From Pontibacter coccineus (GTDB lineage Bacteria > Bacteroidota > Bacteroidia > Cytophagales > Hymenobacteraceae), in NCBI RefSeq assembly GCF_030546575.1, contig NZ_JAUOTN010000001.1, positions 62,001 through 126,000 on the forward strand: DNA of 64,000 nt. The letters are read 5' to 3'. The translations under genes were made by a program, and so were the position numbers. A model generated the notes under the pieces. It was given only the letters and a program-made list of their open reading frames with translations. It was not told the origin of the DNA and did not search any database. Shown here in pieces: positions 8,483 through 18,025 of the stretch (position 1 is the first letter of the stretch; each line of letters starts with the position of its first letter).

Positions 8483-9826
8483 ATGTTTAAAAAAATACTA
8501 ATCGCCAACAGAGGCGAGATTGCCCTGCGCATCATTCGTACCTGTAAGGAGATGGGCATCAAGACGGTTGCCGTATACTCCACGGCTGATAAGGAAAGCC
8601 TGCACGTGCGCTTTGCTGACGAGGCCGTATGCATTGGCCCACCGCCAAGTGCACAGTCATACCTCAACATGCCCAACCTGATCTCGGCTGCCGAGATCAC
8701 CAACGCCGACGCGATTCACCCGGGTTACGGCTTCCTTTCTGAAAACGCTGAGTTCTCCCGCATTTGCGCCGAGCACAACATCAAATTCATCGGTGCCTCT
8801 CCGGAGATGATCAATGCCATGGGTGACAAGGCCTCTGCCAAGGACACCATGAAGAAGGCCGGTGTGCCGACCATACCTGGCTCTGACGGCTTGCTCAAGT
8901 CTGCGGAAGAAGGCAAGAAACTAGCCAAGAAAATCAAGTACCCTGTTATCATCAAGGCAACTGCCGGTGGTGGCGGACGTGGTATGCGTATCATCAAGAG
9001 CGAAGAAGAATTCGATAAAGCCTGGGAGGATGCCCGCACTGAATCCAAAGCTGCTTTCGGTAACGACGGCATCTACCTGGAGAAGTACATTGAAGAGCCG
9101 CGTCACATCGAGATCCAGCTGATCGGTGACCAGCACGGACAGGTAGCGCACCTTTCGGAGCGTGACTGCTCTATTCAGCGTCGCCATCAGAAACTGGTGG
9201 AGGAAACACCTTCTCCGTTCATCACAGACGACCTGCGTGACCGCATGGGCAAGGCGGCCATCAAGGGTGCCAAAGCCATCAACTACGAAGGCGTGGGAAC
9301 GATTGAATTCCTGGTGGACAAGCACCGCGAGTTCTACTTTATGGAAATGAACACCCGTATCCAGGTAGAGCACCCGATCACAGAAGAGGTGATTGACTAC
9401 GACCTGATCAAAGAGCAGATTAAGGTAGCCGCTGGTGAAAGAATCACGGGCAAAAACTACTACCCGAAGATGCACGCCATTGAGTGCCGCATCAACGCTG
9501 AGGATCCGAAGAACAACTTCCGTCCATCTCCAGGTAAGATTACCAATCTGCATGTGCCCGGCGGACATGGCGTTCGCGTAGACTCGCACGTTTACTCCGG
9601 CTATACCATCCCGTCGAACTACGACTCCATGATCGCGAAATTGATCGTGAGTGCACAGACGCGTGAAGAGGCCCTTGTGAAAATGAAGCGTGCTCTGAGC
9701 GAGTTCGTGATCGAGGGCGTGAAAACCACGGTGCCATTCCACCTGAAACTGATGGATGACCCGGGCTTCAAGGAAGGCAACTTCACGACAGCTTACCTGG
9801 ACAATTTCGACTTCAGCTCGCTGTAA
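8483..9826 (+). CDS. accC: Biotin carboxylase subunit of acetyl-CoA carboxylase
   Basis: ATP-dependent carboxylation of biotin on AccB. The 447-residue ATP-grasp enzyme opens with [17 protein letters not shown], has [11 protein letters not shown], the glycine-rich ATP loop [14 protein letters not shown] and the catalytic block [14 protein letters not shown], and ends with the usual C-terminal lid region. Length and motifs fit a stand-alone AccC rather than the carboxylase part of a larger propionyl- or pyruvate-carboxylase. It follows accB by 127 bases and is closed by a terminator at 9852-9882. Carboxyltransferase genes accA and accD are not in the window. Confidence 0.96.
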   Translation: MFKKILIANRGEIALRIIRTCKEMGIKTVAVYSTADKESLHVRFADEAVCIGPPPSAQSYLNMPNLISAAEITNADAIHPGYGFLSENAEFSRICAEHNIKFIGASPEMINAMGDKASAKDTMKKAGVPTIPGSDGLLKSAEEGKKLAKKIKYPVIIKATAGGGGRGMRIIKSEEEFDKAWEDARTESKAAFGNDGIYLEKYIEEPRHIEIQLIGDQHGQVAHLSERDCSIQRRHQKLVEETPSPFITDDLRDRMGKAAIKGAKAINYEGVGTIEFLVDKHREFYFMEMNTRIQVEHPITEEVIDYDLIKEQIKVAAGERITGKNYYPKMHAIECRINAEDPKNNFRPSPGKITNLHVPGGHGVRVDSHVYSGYTIPSNYDSMIAKLIVSAQTREEALVKMKRALSEFVIEGVKTTVPFHLKLMDDPGFKEGNFTTAYLDNFDFSSL

Positions 9827-9851
9827 GCTCCAAAAATTATTAAATGAAAGA

Positions 9852-9882
9852 AAACCGGCCCCAAAACAGGGTCGGTTTTTTT
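9852..9882 (+). terminator. Intrinsic terminator after accC
   Basis: A 10-base GC-rich stem with one G-U pair (9852-9861 with 9869-9878), a 7-base loop and a run of seven T (9876-9882). It ends the efp-accB-accC transcript. Confidence 0.85.
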
Positions 9883-9966
9883 ATTTGGCCCGATATATGC
9901 GGTTTTAAAATATAGTGCGATTATCATATTTGCTTAACTTAGCCTCGCACCTCACAAGCAACAAAA

Positions 9967-10923
9967 ATGAACCCAAACAAGCTTCTCGCAACCCTTTTGT
10001 GGATTGTACTGGCCATGCAGCTTAGTGGCTGCGCCACCATGATTACGATGGAAACGGTGCGTCCCCCTGTGGTGCGGGTGAGCCCTGATCAGTGGAAGGT
10101 GCTGGTCGTGAACCGCTACGATGCGGCTGCACAGGCTACAAATAAAAACGAAAACGTAACAGCCGTACTGCGCGATGGAGCCTACCAGGCTGCCGGGGGA
10201 GTCATGGGCGCTATTTACAACGACTCAACTTTTGTGCTGGTCAACCCGGATCAGGCCATCAGCCTGCCTGCCAATACGGAGCGACTCAACGCGGAAGAAA
10301 CTAATGCACTTTTCAAGCAGTATGGCCCGCACCTGATCCTGACGCTCGACAAGTTCAAGACAGGATTTGGAAAGGTGATGGACAACTATGAGGATGAGGA
10401 CGGCTTCAAGACAAAAGTTGCCAACTACGACCTGGTGGTGGCGAGCACCTGGTCGCTCTATGACAGCACTGGTACGCTATTGGACCAGGCAACAGTGGAG
10501 CAGCAGGAATTCTATGACTCAAGGACCGTAGTGAGTGGCTTGCTGGCCATCGGGCCGGCCATGGGCAAAGCGGGTCCTGTGGTAAACCGGCTGGCGGTAG
10601 AGACGGGCTACAGCTACTGGGACCGGTTCTATCCACAGCCGACGCTGTTGGTGCGGCAGGTCCACATGGCGAGCCCGCTGCAAGACGCCCACATCATGCT
10701 GCTCCTGGGGCAGTTCCAGCAGGCCATTGCCAATCTTCAGCCGCTGGCACAGGACCTCTCCTCTAAAACAGGTATAAAGGCGGCCCACAACCTGGCCATT
10801 GCTTACGAGGCCGCCGGCGACTACGAACAAGCCACCTACTGGGCACGCCAGGCACAAAGCAAAGGCGATAAACTCGCTACCAAACTGCTGGAACTCTGGG
10901 CCAACGCCGGCCTGCTCAAATAG
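9967..10923 (+). CDS. Lipoprotein with C-terminal TPR-like repeats (DUF6340-like)
   Basis: A 318-residue predicted lipoprotein: signal peptide with lipobox LSGC (lipidated Cys about residue 22), a soluble alpha/beta region, then about 80 residues of helical repeat (GIKAAHNLAIAYEAAGDYEQATYWARQA) of TPR type. The middle (VSPDQWKVLVVNRYD, GPHLILTLDKF) resembles the Bacteroidota family DUF6340; this is from memory. The cellular role is unknown, probably in the periplasm or envelope. It is a single gene between two terminators. The start is supported by the signal peptide. Confidence 0.75.
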   Translation: MNPNKLLATLLWIVLAMQLSGCATMITMETVRPPVVRVSPDQWKVLVVNRYDAAAQATNKNENVTAVLRDGAYQAAGGVMGAIYNDSTFVLVNPDQAISLPANTERLNAEETNALFKQYGPHLILTLDKFKTGFGKVMDNYEDEDGFKTKVANYDLVVASTWSLYDSTGTLLDQATVEQQEFYDSRTVVSGLLAIGPAMGKAGPVVNRLAVETGYSYWDRFYPQPTLLVRQVHMASPLQDAHIMLLLGQFQQAIANLQPLAQDLSSKTGIKAAHNLAIAYEAAGDYEQATYWARQAQSKGDKLATKLLELWANAGLLK

Positions 10924-10933
10924 TCATCTCCTG

Positions 10934-10976
10934 AAAACAGCAAAGTCCGTCCAATTTGGACGGGCTTTGCTGTTTT
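10934..10976. terminator. Bidirectional terminator between the TPR lipoprotein and DUF3109 genes
   Basis: A 19-base stem (10934-10952 with 10958-10976) with one G-U pair and the loop AATTT. An A-run on the left and a T-run on the right suit two converging genes. Confidence 0.9.
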
Positions 10977-11000
10977 ATATGGTATACTTATACCTATACC

Positions 11001-11582
11001 TTAGGTAGTGGCAGCTTGTGCTTCTTTCTCAATCAACTCTGTCAGTTCACCATACCAGGCCTCTCCGTATTTGCGGATCAGCGGCTCCTTCAGGAACTGG
11101 TATACCTTCACCCCCAGGTCCGCCCCGAAATTGCAGGCTGCTGCGCAGATGCTCCAGCGGTCGTAGTTCAATGCCTCAAAGTCGTCGTATTTGGTGATGC
11201 GGATGGGGTATAGGTGGCAGGAAATCGGTTTTTTCCAGCTGATCTTGCCCTCGTAATAAGCCTGCTCAATGGCACACTTCAATATACCCTGGTTATCATA
11301 AAGTGCATAGGCACACTCCCGGTTTTCGATGGTTGGGGTGGAGTAATCGCCTTCAAAGTCCTGAATATACAGCCCCTGCTCTTCCACGGCCAGTTTCCCG
11401 GCTCCGGTCATGTAGGGTTTGATGTGCTCGTAGTTATCCGCCAGTATAGTCAGTTCGTCCTCCTCCAGTGGAGCGCCCAAGTCGCCCTCCACGCAGCAGG
11501 CACCTTTGCATTTTTCAAGATTGCAGACAAAAAAATTATCACGGATGTCGTCGCTGATGACGGTATTCTGAAGAACGATCAT
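11001..11582 (-). CDS. DUF3109 family cysteine-rich protein
   Basis: A 193-residue cytosolic protein of the DUF3109 family, with conserved cysteines consistent with a metal or Fe-S site: [16 protein letters not shown] near residue 25, [25 protein letters not shown] and [10 protein letters not shown]. The arrangement recalls the YkgJ/UPF0153 zinc- or iron-binding group. The function is unknown. A minus-strand -7 element (TAATTTTG, 11634-11641) lies 52 bases before the ATG. Confidence 0.85.
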   Translation of the reverse strand: MIVLQNTVISDDIRDNFFVCNLEKCKGACCVEGDLGAPLEEDELTILADNYEHIKPYMTGAGKLAVEEQGLYIQDFEGDYSTPTIENRECAYALYDNQGILKCAIEQAYYEGKISWKKPISCHLYPIRITKYDDFEALNYDRWSICAAACNFGADLGVKVYQFLKEPLIRKYGEAWYGELTELIEKEAQAATT

Positions 11583-11633
11583 GTAAGTAATGAAATAAGA
11601 AGTCTCATACCGGCCTCACCGGCAAAGAAGAGA

Positions 11634-11641
11634 CAAAATTA
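11634..11641 (-). promoter_or_regulatory. Candidate -7 element for the DUF3109 gene
   Basis: TAATTTTG on the minus strand is an exact TAnnTTTG match, located between the DUF3109 start and the stop of the Sel1/ankyrin gene. No clear -33 TTG. Confidence 0.45.
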
Positions 11642-11659
11642 ACGTTAAATAAGTTTAGA

Positions 11660-13252
11660 CTAGCGCTTCGGGGCCCTGGCTCCTGCCGCCGTCAGAATAT
11701 TCTGCACACTTTCGCGCTTGGTGTAGTCCATGGCTGTTTTGCCTGAGAAATCGCGCAGGCTTGGGTCGGCACCGGCATTGATCAGCATCACGATCACCTC
11801 GTTGCCACCGTCCAGCTGACAGGCCAGCATCAGTGGCGTCAGGCCTTCCAGGTTTTGAATGTTCGGGTTGGCGCCACCTTTCAACAAACGGTTCATCTCC
11901 ATCATGTGCGTACCATTGGCAAAGCGCACGGCATAGTACAGGGGCGTATTGCCTTTGTTGTCCACTAGGTTTGGGTCAGCTTTGTACTTGAAAAGGGTAT
12001 CCAGCAGCTGGGCCTGCTCAATCTCAAACTCTTCGGTATTGATGCGGGCACCTGACATGGCATAATGCAGGGCAGTCTTCCCGTCCTGATCAGTCGCGTT
12101 TACGTCAGCCCCGGCCTGCAGCAGCAGGCTGGCTACCTCCAATCGAACTTTCGGCTGGTAGATCACACCATAGTCTTCGAGCAACAGCGGAATGAAAATA
12201 CCATGCATAAGCGGGGTGCGCAGCCTGAAGTCAAAATCATAACCGTTTGGCACGGACACGGTGTTAACGTAAGCGCCATTCTCCAGTGTACGCTTTACGA
12301 TATCCGGGATACGCTCAATGGCTGCCAGCACCAGCTTTTGGTCAGATGACTGGTTGAGGTACTTTAGTTGCTCAAAAGCATTGGAACTACCTTGGGAAAT
12401 AGCCTGGTGATAGAGTTTGCGTGCTTTCTCAGGCTCCGGTTTTCCCAGGTTGCCTTCTTCGTAGAGCAGGCCCAAGGTATAGAGGGCTTCCTTTTCTCCG
12501 ACAGCGGCACCTTTCTCGAGCCAGTACTTCGCCTGCGCCACATTCTCTTTCACACCCTCCCCTCTCAGGTATAGGTTGGCCAGCGAAGTATAGGCCACCA
12601 CGTCATTCAGCTCAGCGGCACGCTTGATGTAGGTATAGGCATAGCCCTTGTCCTCCATTTCGCCGTAGCCGGTATAGTACATACTACCCAGAATGCGGTT
12701 ACTGAAGGCGTCGCCCGCGATGGCCATGTCCCGGATGTCGAGGGCGGCACTGCGCATAAGTCGTGTAAAGCGCTGTTTGTCCTCATCGTTCCGGATGGTC
12801 ATCAGTTCAGCCAGACCCAGGTTACCGAACAGACTGCTGCCTTCCAGCGCCTTTTCGAACAGGATGCGGGCCGTGTCAGGGTCTGCTTTGTAGAACTTCT
12901 CAGGGTTGCGCACATAAGCGACTGAGTCAGAGGTGATGATCTCGTCGATCGGTGCGCCGTCTTCCAGCAATTCGCCGTACTGGTGCATGCGCCCCATAAA
13001 GTAATAGGCCGCTGCTTCGTCACGCGCCGCTGCCTGACGGAACTTGGCGTATGCTTCGTTGTACTTTAATCCGATATAAAGGTCCATGCCTTCCTGCATT
13101 TCCGGGGTGCGCCATACCTGTTTGGTGGAGCGGGGCACCTTCACCTGCTTGAGGGAGTCAGGTATAACCTTAACGACCTGGCTGGTATCGGATTGCGCCA
13201 CAGCCAGATGCCCGGCCGGGAGCAGTGCAAGGAACAGGAGTAGTTTCTTCAT
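11660..13252 (-). CDS. Exported protein with Sel1-like and ankyrin repeats
   Basis: About 530 residues. The start at 13252 gives a clean signal peptide, MKKLLLFLALLPAGHLAVAQ; the frame extends six codons further to 13270. Residues of roughly 60-300 form Sel1/TPR-type repeats (AYAKFRQAAARDEAAAYYFMG, LGSMYYTGYGEMEDKGYAY, YWLEKGAAVGEKEALYTLG). Residues 330-530 form ankyrin repeats (LLLQAGADVNATDQDGKTAL, LLKGGANPNIQNLEGLTPLM, INAGADPSLRDFSGKTAMDY). Both are protein-protein interaction scaffolds and no enzymatic domain is present. It is predicted to be periplasmic. The partner is unknown. A possible -7 element lies at 13324-13331. Confidence 0.85.
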   Translation of the reverse strand: MKKLLLFLALLPAGHLAVAQSDTSQVVKVIPDSLKQVKVPRSTKQVWRTPEMQEGMDLYIGLKYNEAYAKFRQAAARDEAAAYYFMGRMHQYGELLEDGAPIDEIITSDSVAYVRNPEKFYKADPDTARILFEKALEGSSLFGNLGLAELMTIRNDEDKQRFTRLMRSAALDIRDMAIAGDAFSNRILGSMYYTGYGEMEDKGYAYTYIKRAAELNDVVAYTSLANLYLRGEGVKENVAQAKYWLEKGAAVGEKEALYTLGLLYEEGNLGKPEPEKARKLYHQAISQGSSNAFEQLKYLNQSSDQKLVLAAIERIPDIVKRTLENGAYVNTVSVPNGYDFDFRLRTPLMHGIFIPLLLEDYGVIYQPKVRLEVASLLLQAGADVNATDQDGKTALHYAMSGARINTEEFEIEQAQLLDTLFKYKADPNLVDNKGNTPLYYAVRFANGTHMMEMNRLLKGGANPNIQNLEGLTPLMLACQLDGGNEVIVMLINAGADPSLRDFSGKTAMDYTKRESVQNILTAAGARAPKR

Positions 13253-13323
13253 GCGTGGTAATGGGATCATATATTGCTCAGGTATAAGGCAGGTATAAAA
13301 CGCACCTCTACCCTCTTAATTTA

Positions 13324-13331
13324 CAAAGATA
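13324..13331 (-). promoter_or_regulatory. Candidate -7 element for the Sel1/ankyrin gene
   Basis: TATCTTTG on the minus strand matches TAnnTTTG, about 72 bases before the ATG at 13252. Confidence 0.45.
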
Positions 13332-13520
13332 CAGATAATGTGGCGTTTCTCTAAAAAGCCCTGCCCGAAGACACACAAATCAGAGGCCAAAAATGCATTC
13401 CTTAAGAAGAAACCAATTGATAGGGCTGTCTGGTTCTGTAAATGTGCAAGTGCCGTTCCTAAAACGGATAGGAATGTGTAAATTGCATGGATTATTAATG
13501 ACGCACGCGGAAGAGACGAA

Positions 13521-15776
13521 ATGGATTATATTAGTTTACTGAACGAGTCGCAACGCAAGGCCGTGCTCCATACCGAGGGGCCAGCCATGATCATAGCGGG
13601 TGCCGGCTCAGGCAAAACAAGAGTACTCACCTACCGGATCGCTTACCTGATTGATCAGAAAGTCGACCCGTTCAACATACTGGCCCTGACCTTTACCAAC
13701 AAGGCGGCCAAAGAAATGCGCCACCGTATCGAGAAAGTGATCGGTAACGAGGCCAAAAATATCTGGATGGGCACGTTCCACTCCGTTTTCTCGCGCATCC
13801 TGCGTGCGGAGGCGGACAAGATCGGCTATCCGAAAAGCTTTACCATTTACGATACGGATGACTCCAAGACGCTCATTCGCAACATTGTGAAGGAGATGAA
13901 CCTGGATGACAAGCTCTACAAGCCGAACATCGTGCTTGGCCGTATCTCCTCCGCCAAGAACAAGCTGATCTCGGTGAAGCAGTACCTGAACGATGCCGTA
14001 ATCCAGGCGGACGATGAGGCCGCCATGCGCCCGAAGATCGGCAAGATCTACGAGCAGTATGCCAACCGCTGTTTCAAGGCCGGTGCCATGGACTTCGACG
14101 ATTTGCTGTTCCAGACCAACGTGCTGTTCCGCGACCATCCGGATGCACTCAACAAGTACCAGCATATTTTCAAGTATGTGATGGTAGACGAGTACCAGGA
14201 CACAAACTACTCGCAGTACCTGATCACGCGCAAACTTGCAGCTCAGAACCGCAATATTGTGGTGGTTGGTGACGATGCGCAGTCCATCTACGCCTTCCGG
14301 GGTGCTGATATCCAGAACATTCTCAACTTTGAGCGTGACTACCCGGAGTTGGAAGTGTTCAAGCTGGAGCAGAACTACCGCTCTACCAAGAACATCGTGA
14401 ACGCCGCCAACTCGGTGATCAAAAATAACTCGGCTCAGCTCAAAAAAGACGTTTACACAGACAACGAGCAGGGGCCGCTGATCGAGGTGATCAAAGCTAA
14501 TTCCGATAACGAGGAAGGCAAACTGGTGGCCACCACCATCTTCGAAGAGAAGATGAGCAACCACCTCTCCTACGACGATTTCGCCATCCTCTACCGCACC
14601 AACGCGCAGTCCAGAGCGATGGAAGAGGCCTTGCGCCGCATGAATATCCGGTATAAGATTGTGGGCGGTCTGTCGTTCTACCAGCGCAAGGAGATCAAGG
14701 ATTTGATTGCCTACCTGCGCCTGGTGGTGAACCCAAACGATGAGCAGGCGCTGCGCCGTGTGATCAACTACCCGAAAAGAGGGATTGGCGAGACCACCGA
14801 GCAGAAGCTGTTTGTAACGGCAGACGAGTCCAACCACAGCGTATGGGAAGTGATCCAGAATGCCGGGCAGTTCCTGGGCAACCGCGTGGGCACCGCGATC
14901 GAGAACTTCTCGATCATGATCAAGGACTTTGCCCGCATCGCTGACAACACCGACGCCTTTGAGGTAGCCAAGCACGTGGCCAAGCACTCCGGCATCGTAG
15001 ACGACCTGTACCAGGATAAAACCGTGGAGGGCCTTGCCCGTTATGAAAACATCCAGGAGTTGCTCAACGGTATAAAAGAATATGTGGATGATCCGGAGAA
15101 GGAAGACAAGAGTTTGTCAGCTTTCCTGCAGGACATTGCCCTGATCACCGATGCGGATACGAAGGCAGATATGGAAGGTGAGTTTGTCACGCTGATGACA
15201 ATCCACTCGGCCAAAGGTCTGGAGTTTAAGAATGTGTTCATCGTAGGTATGGAAGAGAACCTTTTCCCAAGCCAGATGATGCTGAACTCCCGCGCTGATC
15301 TGGAAGAGGAAAGACGCCTGTTCTATGTCGCCATCACCCGCGCCGAGAAGAAACTATACCTGACCTACGCCACCAGCCGTTACCAGTGGGGTAACCTGCG
15401 CGCCTGTGAGAAGAGCCGCTTCCTCGACGAGATCGATCCGAAGTACCTCAACTTTAAGTATGGCGAGCAAAACACGGCCAGTGGAGGCGGAAATGTATTT
15501 GACCGTGTGATGCAGCGCAAGAGCAGCATCAGCAGCCTGGTGCAGCAGCCGGCGCGCAAGCAGGCCGCTACCGCCTATACCGCCCCTGCCGACTTCCAGC
15601 CAAGCGATACGTCGAATCTGGCTGCCGGCATGAAAGTAGAGCACCCTAAGTTCGGGTTTGGCGTAGTAAGCAAAATGGATACACAGGGCAACAGCACTAA
15701 GGCTATCATCAACTTCGACGAAGTGGGAGAAAAAACCCTGCTGCTGAGCTTTGCCAAGCTGCGAATTCATAATTGA
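13521..15776 (+). CDS. pcrA: UvrD/PcrA-type superfamily I DNA helicase
   Basis: 3'-to-5' DNA helicase for nucleotide excision and mismatch repair and for clearing recombination and transcription conflicts. All SF1A motifs are seen in the 751 residues: AGAGSGKTRVLTYR (motif I), LALTFTNKAAKEM (Ia), VDEYQDTNYSQ (II), GDDAQSIYAFRGADI (III), LEQNYRSTKNI (IV), MTIHSAKGLEFKNVF (V) and YVAITRAEKKLYL (VI). The C-terminus VEHPKFGFGVVSKMD is the Tudor-like PcrA/UvrD tail that binds RNA polymerase. It stands alone on its strand. UvrD and PcrA cannot be told apart by motif alone. Confidence 0.93.
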   Translation: MDYISLLNESQRKAVLHTEGPAMIIAGAGSGKTRVLTYRIAYLIDQKVDPFNILALTFTNKAAKEMRHRIEKVIGNEAKNIWMGTFHSVFSRILRAEADKIGYPKSFTIYDTDDSKTLIRNIVKEMNLDDKLYKPNIVLGRISSAKNKLISVKQYLNDAVIQADDEAAMRPKIGKIYEQYANRCFKAGAMDFDDLLFQTNVLFRDHPDALNKYQHIFKYVMVDEYQDTNYSQYLITRKLAAQNRNIVVVGDDAQSIYAFRGADIQNILNFERDYPELEVFKLEQNYRSTKNIVNAANSVIKNNSAQLKKDVYTDNEQGPLIEVIKANSDNEEGKLVATTIFEEKMSNHLSYDDFAILYRTNAQSRAMEEALRRMNIRYKIVGGLSFYQRKEIKDLIAYLRLVVNPNDEQALRRVINYPKRGIGETTEQKLFVTADESNHSVWEVIQNAGQFLGNRVGTAIENFSIMIKDFARIADNTDAFEVAKHVAKHSGIVDDLYQDKTVEGLARYENIQELLNGIKEYVDDPEKEDKSLSAFLQDIALITDADTKADMEGEFVTLMTIHSAKGLEFKNVFIVGMEENLFPSQMMLNSRADLEEERRLFYVAITRAEKKLYLTYATSRYQWGNLRACEKSRFLDEIDPKYLNFKYGEQNTASGGGNVFDRVMQRKSSISSLVQQPARKQAATAYTAPADFQPSDTSNLAAGMKVEHPKFGFGVVSKMDTQGNSTKAIINFDEVGEKTLLLSFAKLRIHN

Positions 15777-15858
15777 GTGCATGAGTGAGTTAGTGAATGA
15801 GTGATTTTTTGTAAATAGAAATTTAATCGCTCAGTCACTCCATCACTCATTCAAAAAT
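15777..15858. repeat. Paired low-complexity arms after the helicase gene
   Basis: Two arms, about 15777-15812 (GAGTGA/GTGAATGAGTGA words) and 15826-15857 (CACTC words), are complementary at about 21 of 26 positions and could fold into one long imperfect hairpin. The same type of structure with other words occurs at 8361-8477, 19253-19450 and 32452-32690. Confidence 0.55.
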
Positions 15859-15868
15859 AATTAATCCC

Positions 15869-15876
15869 TACATTTG
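15869..15876 (+). promoter_or_regulatory. Candidate -7 element for DUF4290-murA
   Basis: TACATTTG matches TAnnTTTG and lies 20 bases before the ATG at 15896. No -33 TTG at the standard distance. Confidence 0.5.
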
Positions 15877-15895
15877 AGATTCATAAATTGAGATA

Positions 15896-16573
15896 ATGGA
15901 AGCAAGTACCACCTTTAAGCAGGACCTGTTGCTGCGCGAATACGGCAGAAACGTACAGGATCTTGTCAATCACATACTGAGCATTGAAGACAAGGCAGAG
16001 CGCACCCGCCTGTCATACCTGTTGATCAATCTGATGGCCAAACTCAACCCGCAGTTGCGTGATACCCAGGATTTTCAGCAGAAGCTCTGGAACCACTTGT
16101 ATGTGATGTCCGGCTCAAAGCTCGACGTGGATGCCCCTTACCCGCTCAGCGCCATGGAGTACCTAAACGACAAGCCGCAGCGCATGGAGTACCCGCTCAG
16201 CACGCCCAGGTATAAGCACTATGGTCAGAACGTGGAGTTACTCATACAGCGCGCCACAGAGCTTGAAGACGAAAAGGAACGCGAAGCGGCGACCATTTCC
16301 ATCGGGAAACTGATGAAGACACTGTACCGCTCTTATAACAAGGACAGCATCACGGACGATGTGATCATGAGCGACATTCAGCAGATCTCCAAAGGAAAAC
16401 TGAACCTGGACCCGTCTATGATTGAGAGCAACAGCCTGTTCGAATCTGTCAGCAGCAAGTCGCAGGACAGTGGCAGTAACCGCCCGCAACAGCAACAACA
16501 GCAGCAGAACCGTGGCGGTGACAAGCGCAGCCACAAAAACACAAGACCAACTTCCAACCAACGAAACAAATAG
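15896..16573 (+). CDS. DUF4290 domain protein
   Basis: A 225-residue protein of the Bacteroidota-specific DUF4290 family. The conserved N-terminal part is helical (LREYGRNVQDLVNHI, YLLINLMAKLNPQLRD), with YPLSTPRYKHYGQNVELLIQ and MKTLYRSYNKDSITDDVI. After about residue 185 the sequence becomes a disordered, Gln-rich, basic tail with a run of seven glutamines. The function is unknown. murA starts 6 bases after its stop, an association suggesting a role at the start of cell-wall precursor synthesis or simple shared regulation; this is inference. Confidence 0.88.
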   Translation: MEASTTFKQDLLLREYGRNVQDLVNHILSIEDKAERTRLSYLLINLMAKLNPQLRDTQDFQQKLWNHLYVMSGSKLDVDAPYPLSAMEYLNDKPQRMEYPLSTPRYKHYGQNVELLIQRATELEDEKEREAATISIGKLMKTLYRSYNKDSITDDVIMSDIQQISKGKLNLDPSMIESNSLFESVSSKSQDSGSNRPQQQQQQQNRGGDKRSHKNTRPTSNQRNK

Positions 16574-16579
16574 TATTAA

Positions 16580-17884
16580 ATGGCTTCATTTGAAGTAAAA
16601 GGCGGTGCAAAACTGCGCGGAGAGATCATTCCGCAGGGTGCCAAAAACGAGGCACTGCAAATCCTGTGCGCCGTGCTCCTTACCCCCGAGAAAGTAGTAA
16701 TTTCTAATATTCCCGATATCCGCGACGTCAACAAACTGATTGACCTGCTGCGATCGCTGGGTGTGAAAACAGAGCGCCTGTCGCCGGATACCTATTCCTT
16801 CCAGGCCGATGACATCGACATCGATTTCCTGGACTCCGAGCGTTTTGTAGAGCTCGGCCGTGCCATCAGGGGCTCCGTGATGATCGTGGGCCCGATGCTG
16901 GCCCGTTTTGGCAAAGCAAAAATGCCAAAGCCAGGTGGAGACAAGATCGGTCGACGCAGGCTGGACACACACTTTACAGGATTCGAAAAACTGGGGGCTA
17001 CTTTTGAGTACAGCGCCGAAGACGATTTCTATACCGTCACGGCATCCGCTTTGAAGGGCGCATACATGCTGCTCGACGAGGCGTCGGTAACCGGTACAGC
17101 CAACATCCTGATGGCCGCCGTGCTGGCAGAAGGTACCACTACCATCTACAACGCCGCCTGTGAACCTTATGTGCAGCAACTTTGCCGTATGCTCAACCGC
17201 ATGGGCGCGAAGATCAGCGGCATTGGCTCTAACCTGCTCGTGATAGAGGGTGTGGAAGCGCTTGGAGGAACCGAGCACCGCATGCTGCCGGATATGATCG
17301 AGATCGGTTCTTTCATCGGCCTTGCCGCCATGACCGGATCAGAGATCACCATAAAAGATTGCAAGATACCCGAGTTGGGCCTTATACCGGACACTTTCCA
17401 GCGACTGGGCATCAAAATGGAGTTCCGTGGCGATGACATCTTTATACCTGAGCAAGACCGCTACGAAGTGGATACCTACATCGACGGCAGCATCCTGAAC
17501 ATTGCAGACCATACCTGGCCGGGTTTGACACCGGACTTGCTGAGTGTGGCCCTTGTGGTGGCTACGCAGGCGAAAGGCACTGTGCTGGTGCACCAGAAAA
17601 TGTTCGAAAGCCGCCTGTTCTTCGTGGACAAACTCATCGACATGGGTGCCCAGATCATTCTGTGCGACCCGCACCGCGCTACGGTGATTGGTCAGAACAA
17701 GCAGATTCCGCTTCGTGGCATCCGCATGACGTCTCCTGACATCCGTGCTGGTGTGGCCTTGCTCATCGCAGCTCTTTCCGCCGAAGGCACCAGCATCATC
17801 GACAACGTGGAGCAAATCGACCGCGGCTACCAAAACATCGACGGCCGTCTGAATGCGTTGGGTGCGCAGATCAGAAGAATGTAA
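16580..17884 (+). CDS. murA: UDP-N-acetylglucosamine 1-carboxyvinyltransferase, Asp-type active site
   Basis: Transfers enolpyruvate from PEP to UDP-GlcNAc, the first committed step of peptidoglycan synthesis. The 434-residue protein has Lys22 in QGAKNEALQ and the family fold throughout. The active-site loop reads MPKPGGDKIGRRRLDTHF: the residue at the place of the catalytic Cys (Cys115 of E. coli) is Asp121, codon 16940-16942. Asp at this site is known to abolish covalent inhibition by fosfomycin, so intrinsic resistance of this step is expected. The gene is tightly linked to DUF4290 and followed by a strong terminator at 17955-17993. Confidence 0.96.
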   Translation: MASFEVKGGAKLRGEIIPQGAKNEALQILCAVLLTPEKVVISNIPDIRDVNKLIDLLRSLGVKTERLSPDTYSFQADDIDIDFLDSERFVELGRAIRGSVMIVGPMLARFGKAKMPKPGGDKIGRRRLDTHFTGFEKLGATFEYSAEDDFYTVTASALKGAYMLLDEASVTGTANILMAAVLAEGTTTIYNAACEPYVQQLCRMLNRMGAKISGIGSNLLVIEGVEALGGTEHRMLPDMIEIGSFIGLAAMTGSEITIKDCKIPELGLIPDTFQRLGIKMEFRGDDIFIPEQDRYEVDTYIDGSILNIADHTWPGLTPDLLSVALVVATQAKGTVLVHQKMFESRLFFVDKLIDMGAQIILCDPHRATVIGQNKQIPLRGIRMTSPDIRAGVALLIAALSAEGTSIIDNVEQIDRGYQNIDGRLNALGAQIRRM

Positions 17885-17954
17885 CAAAACAAGTGACCAT
17901 GAAAAGCGAGTAAATGTAACTCGGCTTAATCATTTGGTACCTGCTATACCTACT

Positions 17955-17993
17955 AAACAAGAAGAGCACCCTCAGCAGGTGCTCTTCTTGTTT
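17955..17993. terminator. Bidirectional terminator between murA and the RNA methyltransferase
   Basis: A perfect 16-base stem (17955-17970 with 17978-17993) and the loop CTCAGCA, bounded by an A-rich left arm and a T-rich right arm. Confidence 0.9.
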
Positions 17994-18025
17994 GTATACC
18001 TCAGATTTGGTGTATACCTGCCTAC

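Noticed and set aside
8921-9742. Open frame of about 270 codons opposite accC
   Set aside because: Antisense to the ATP-grasp core of AccC.
13608-14987. Open frame of about 460 codons opposite the helicase gene
   Set aside because: Antisense to the conserved SF1 helicase motifs; the His/Val-rich translation has no domain and arises from GC-biased third positions.
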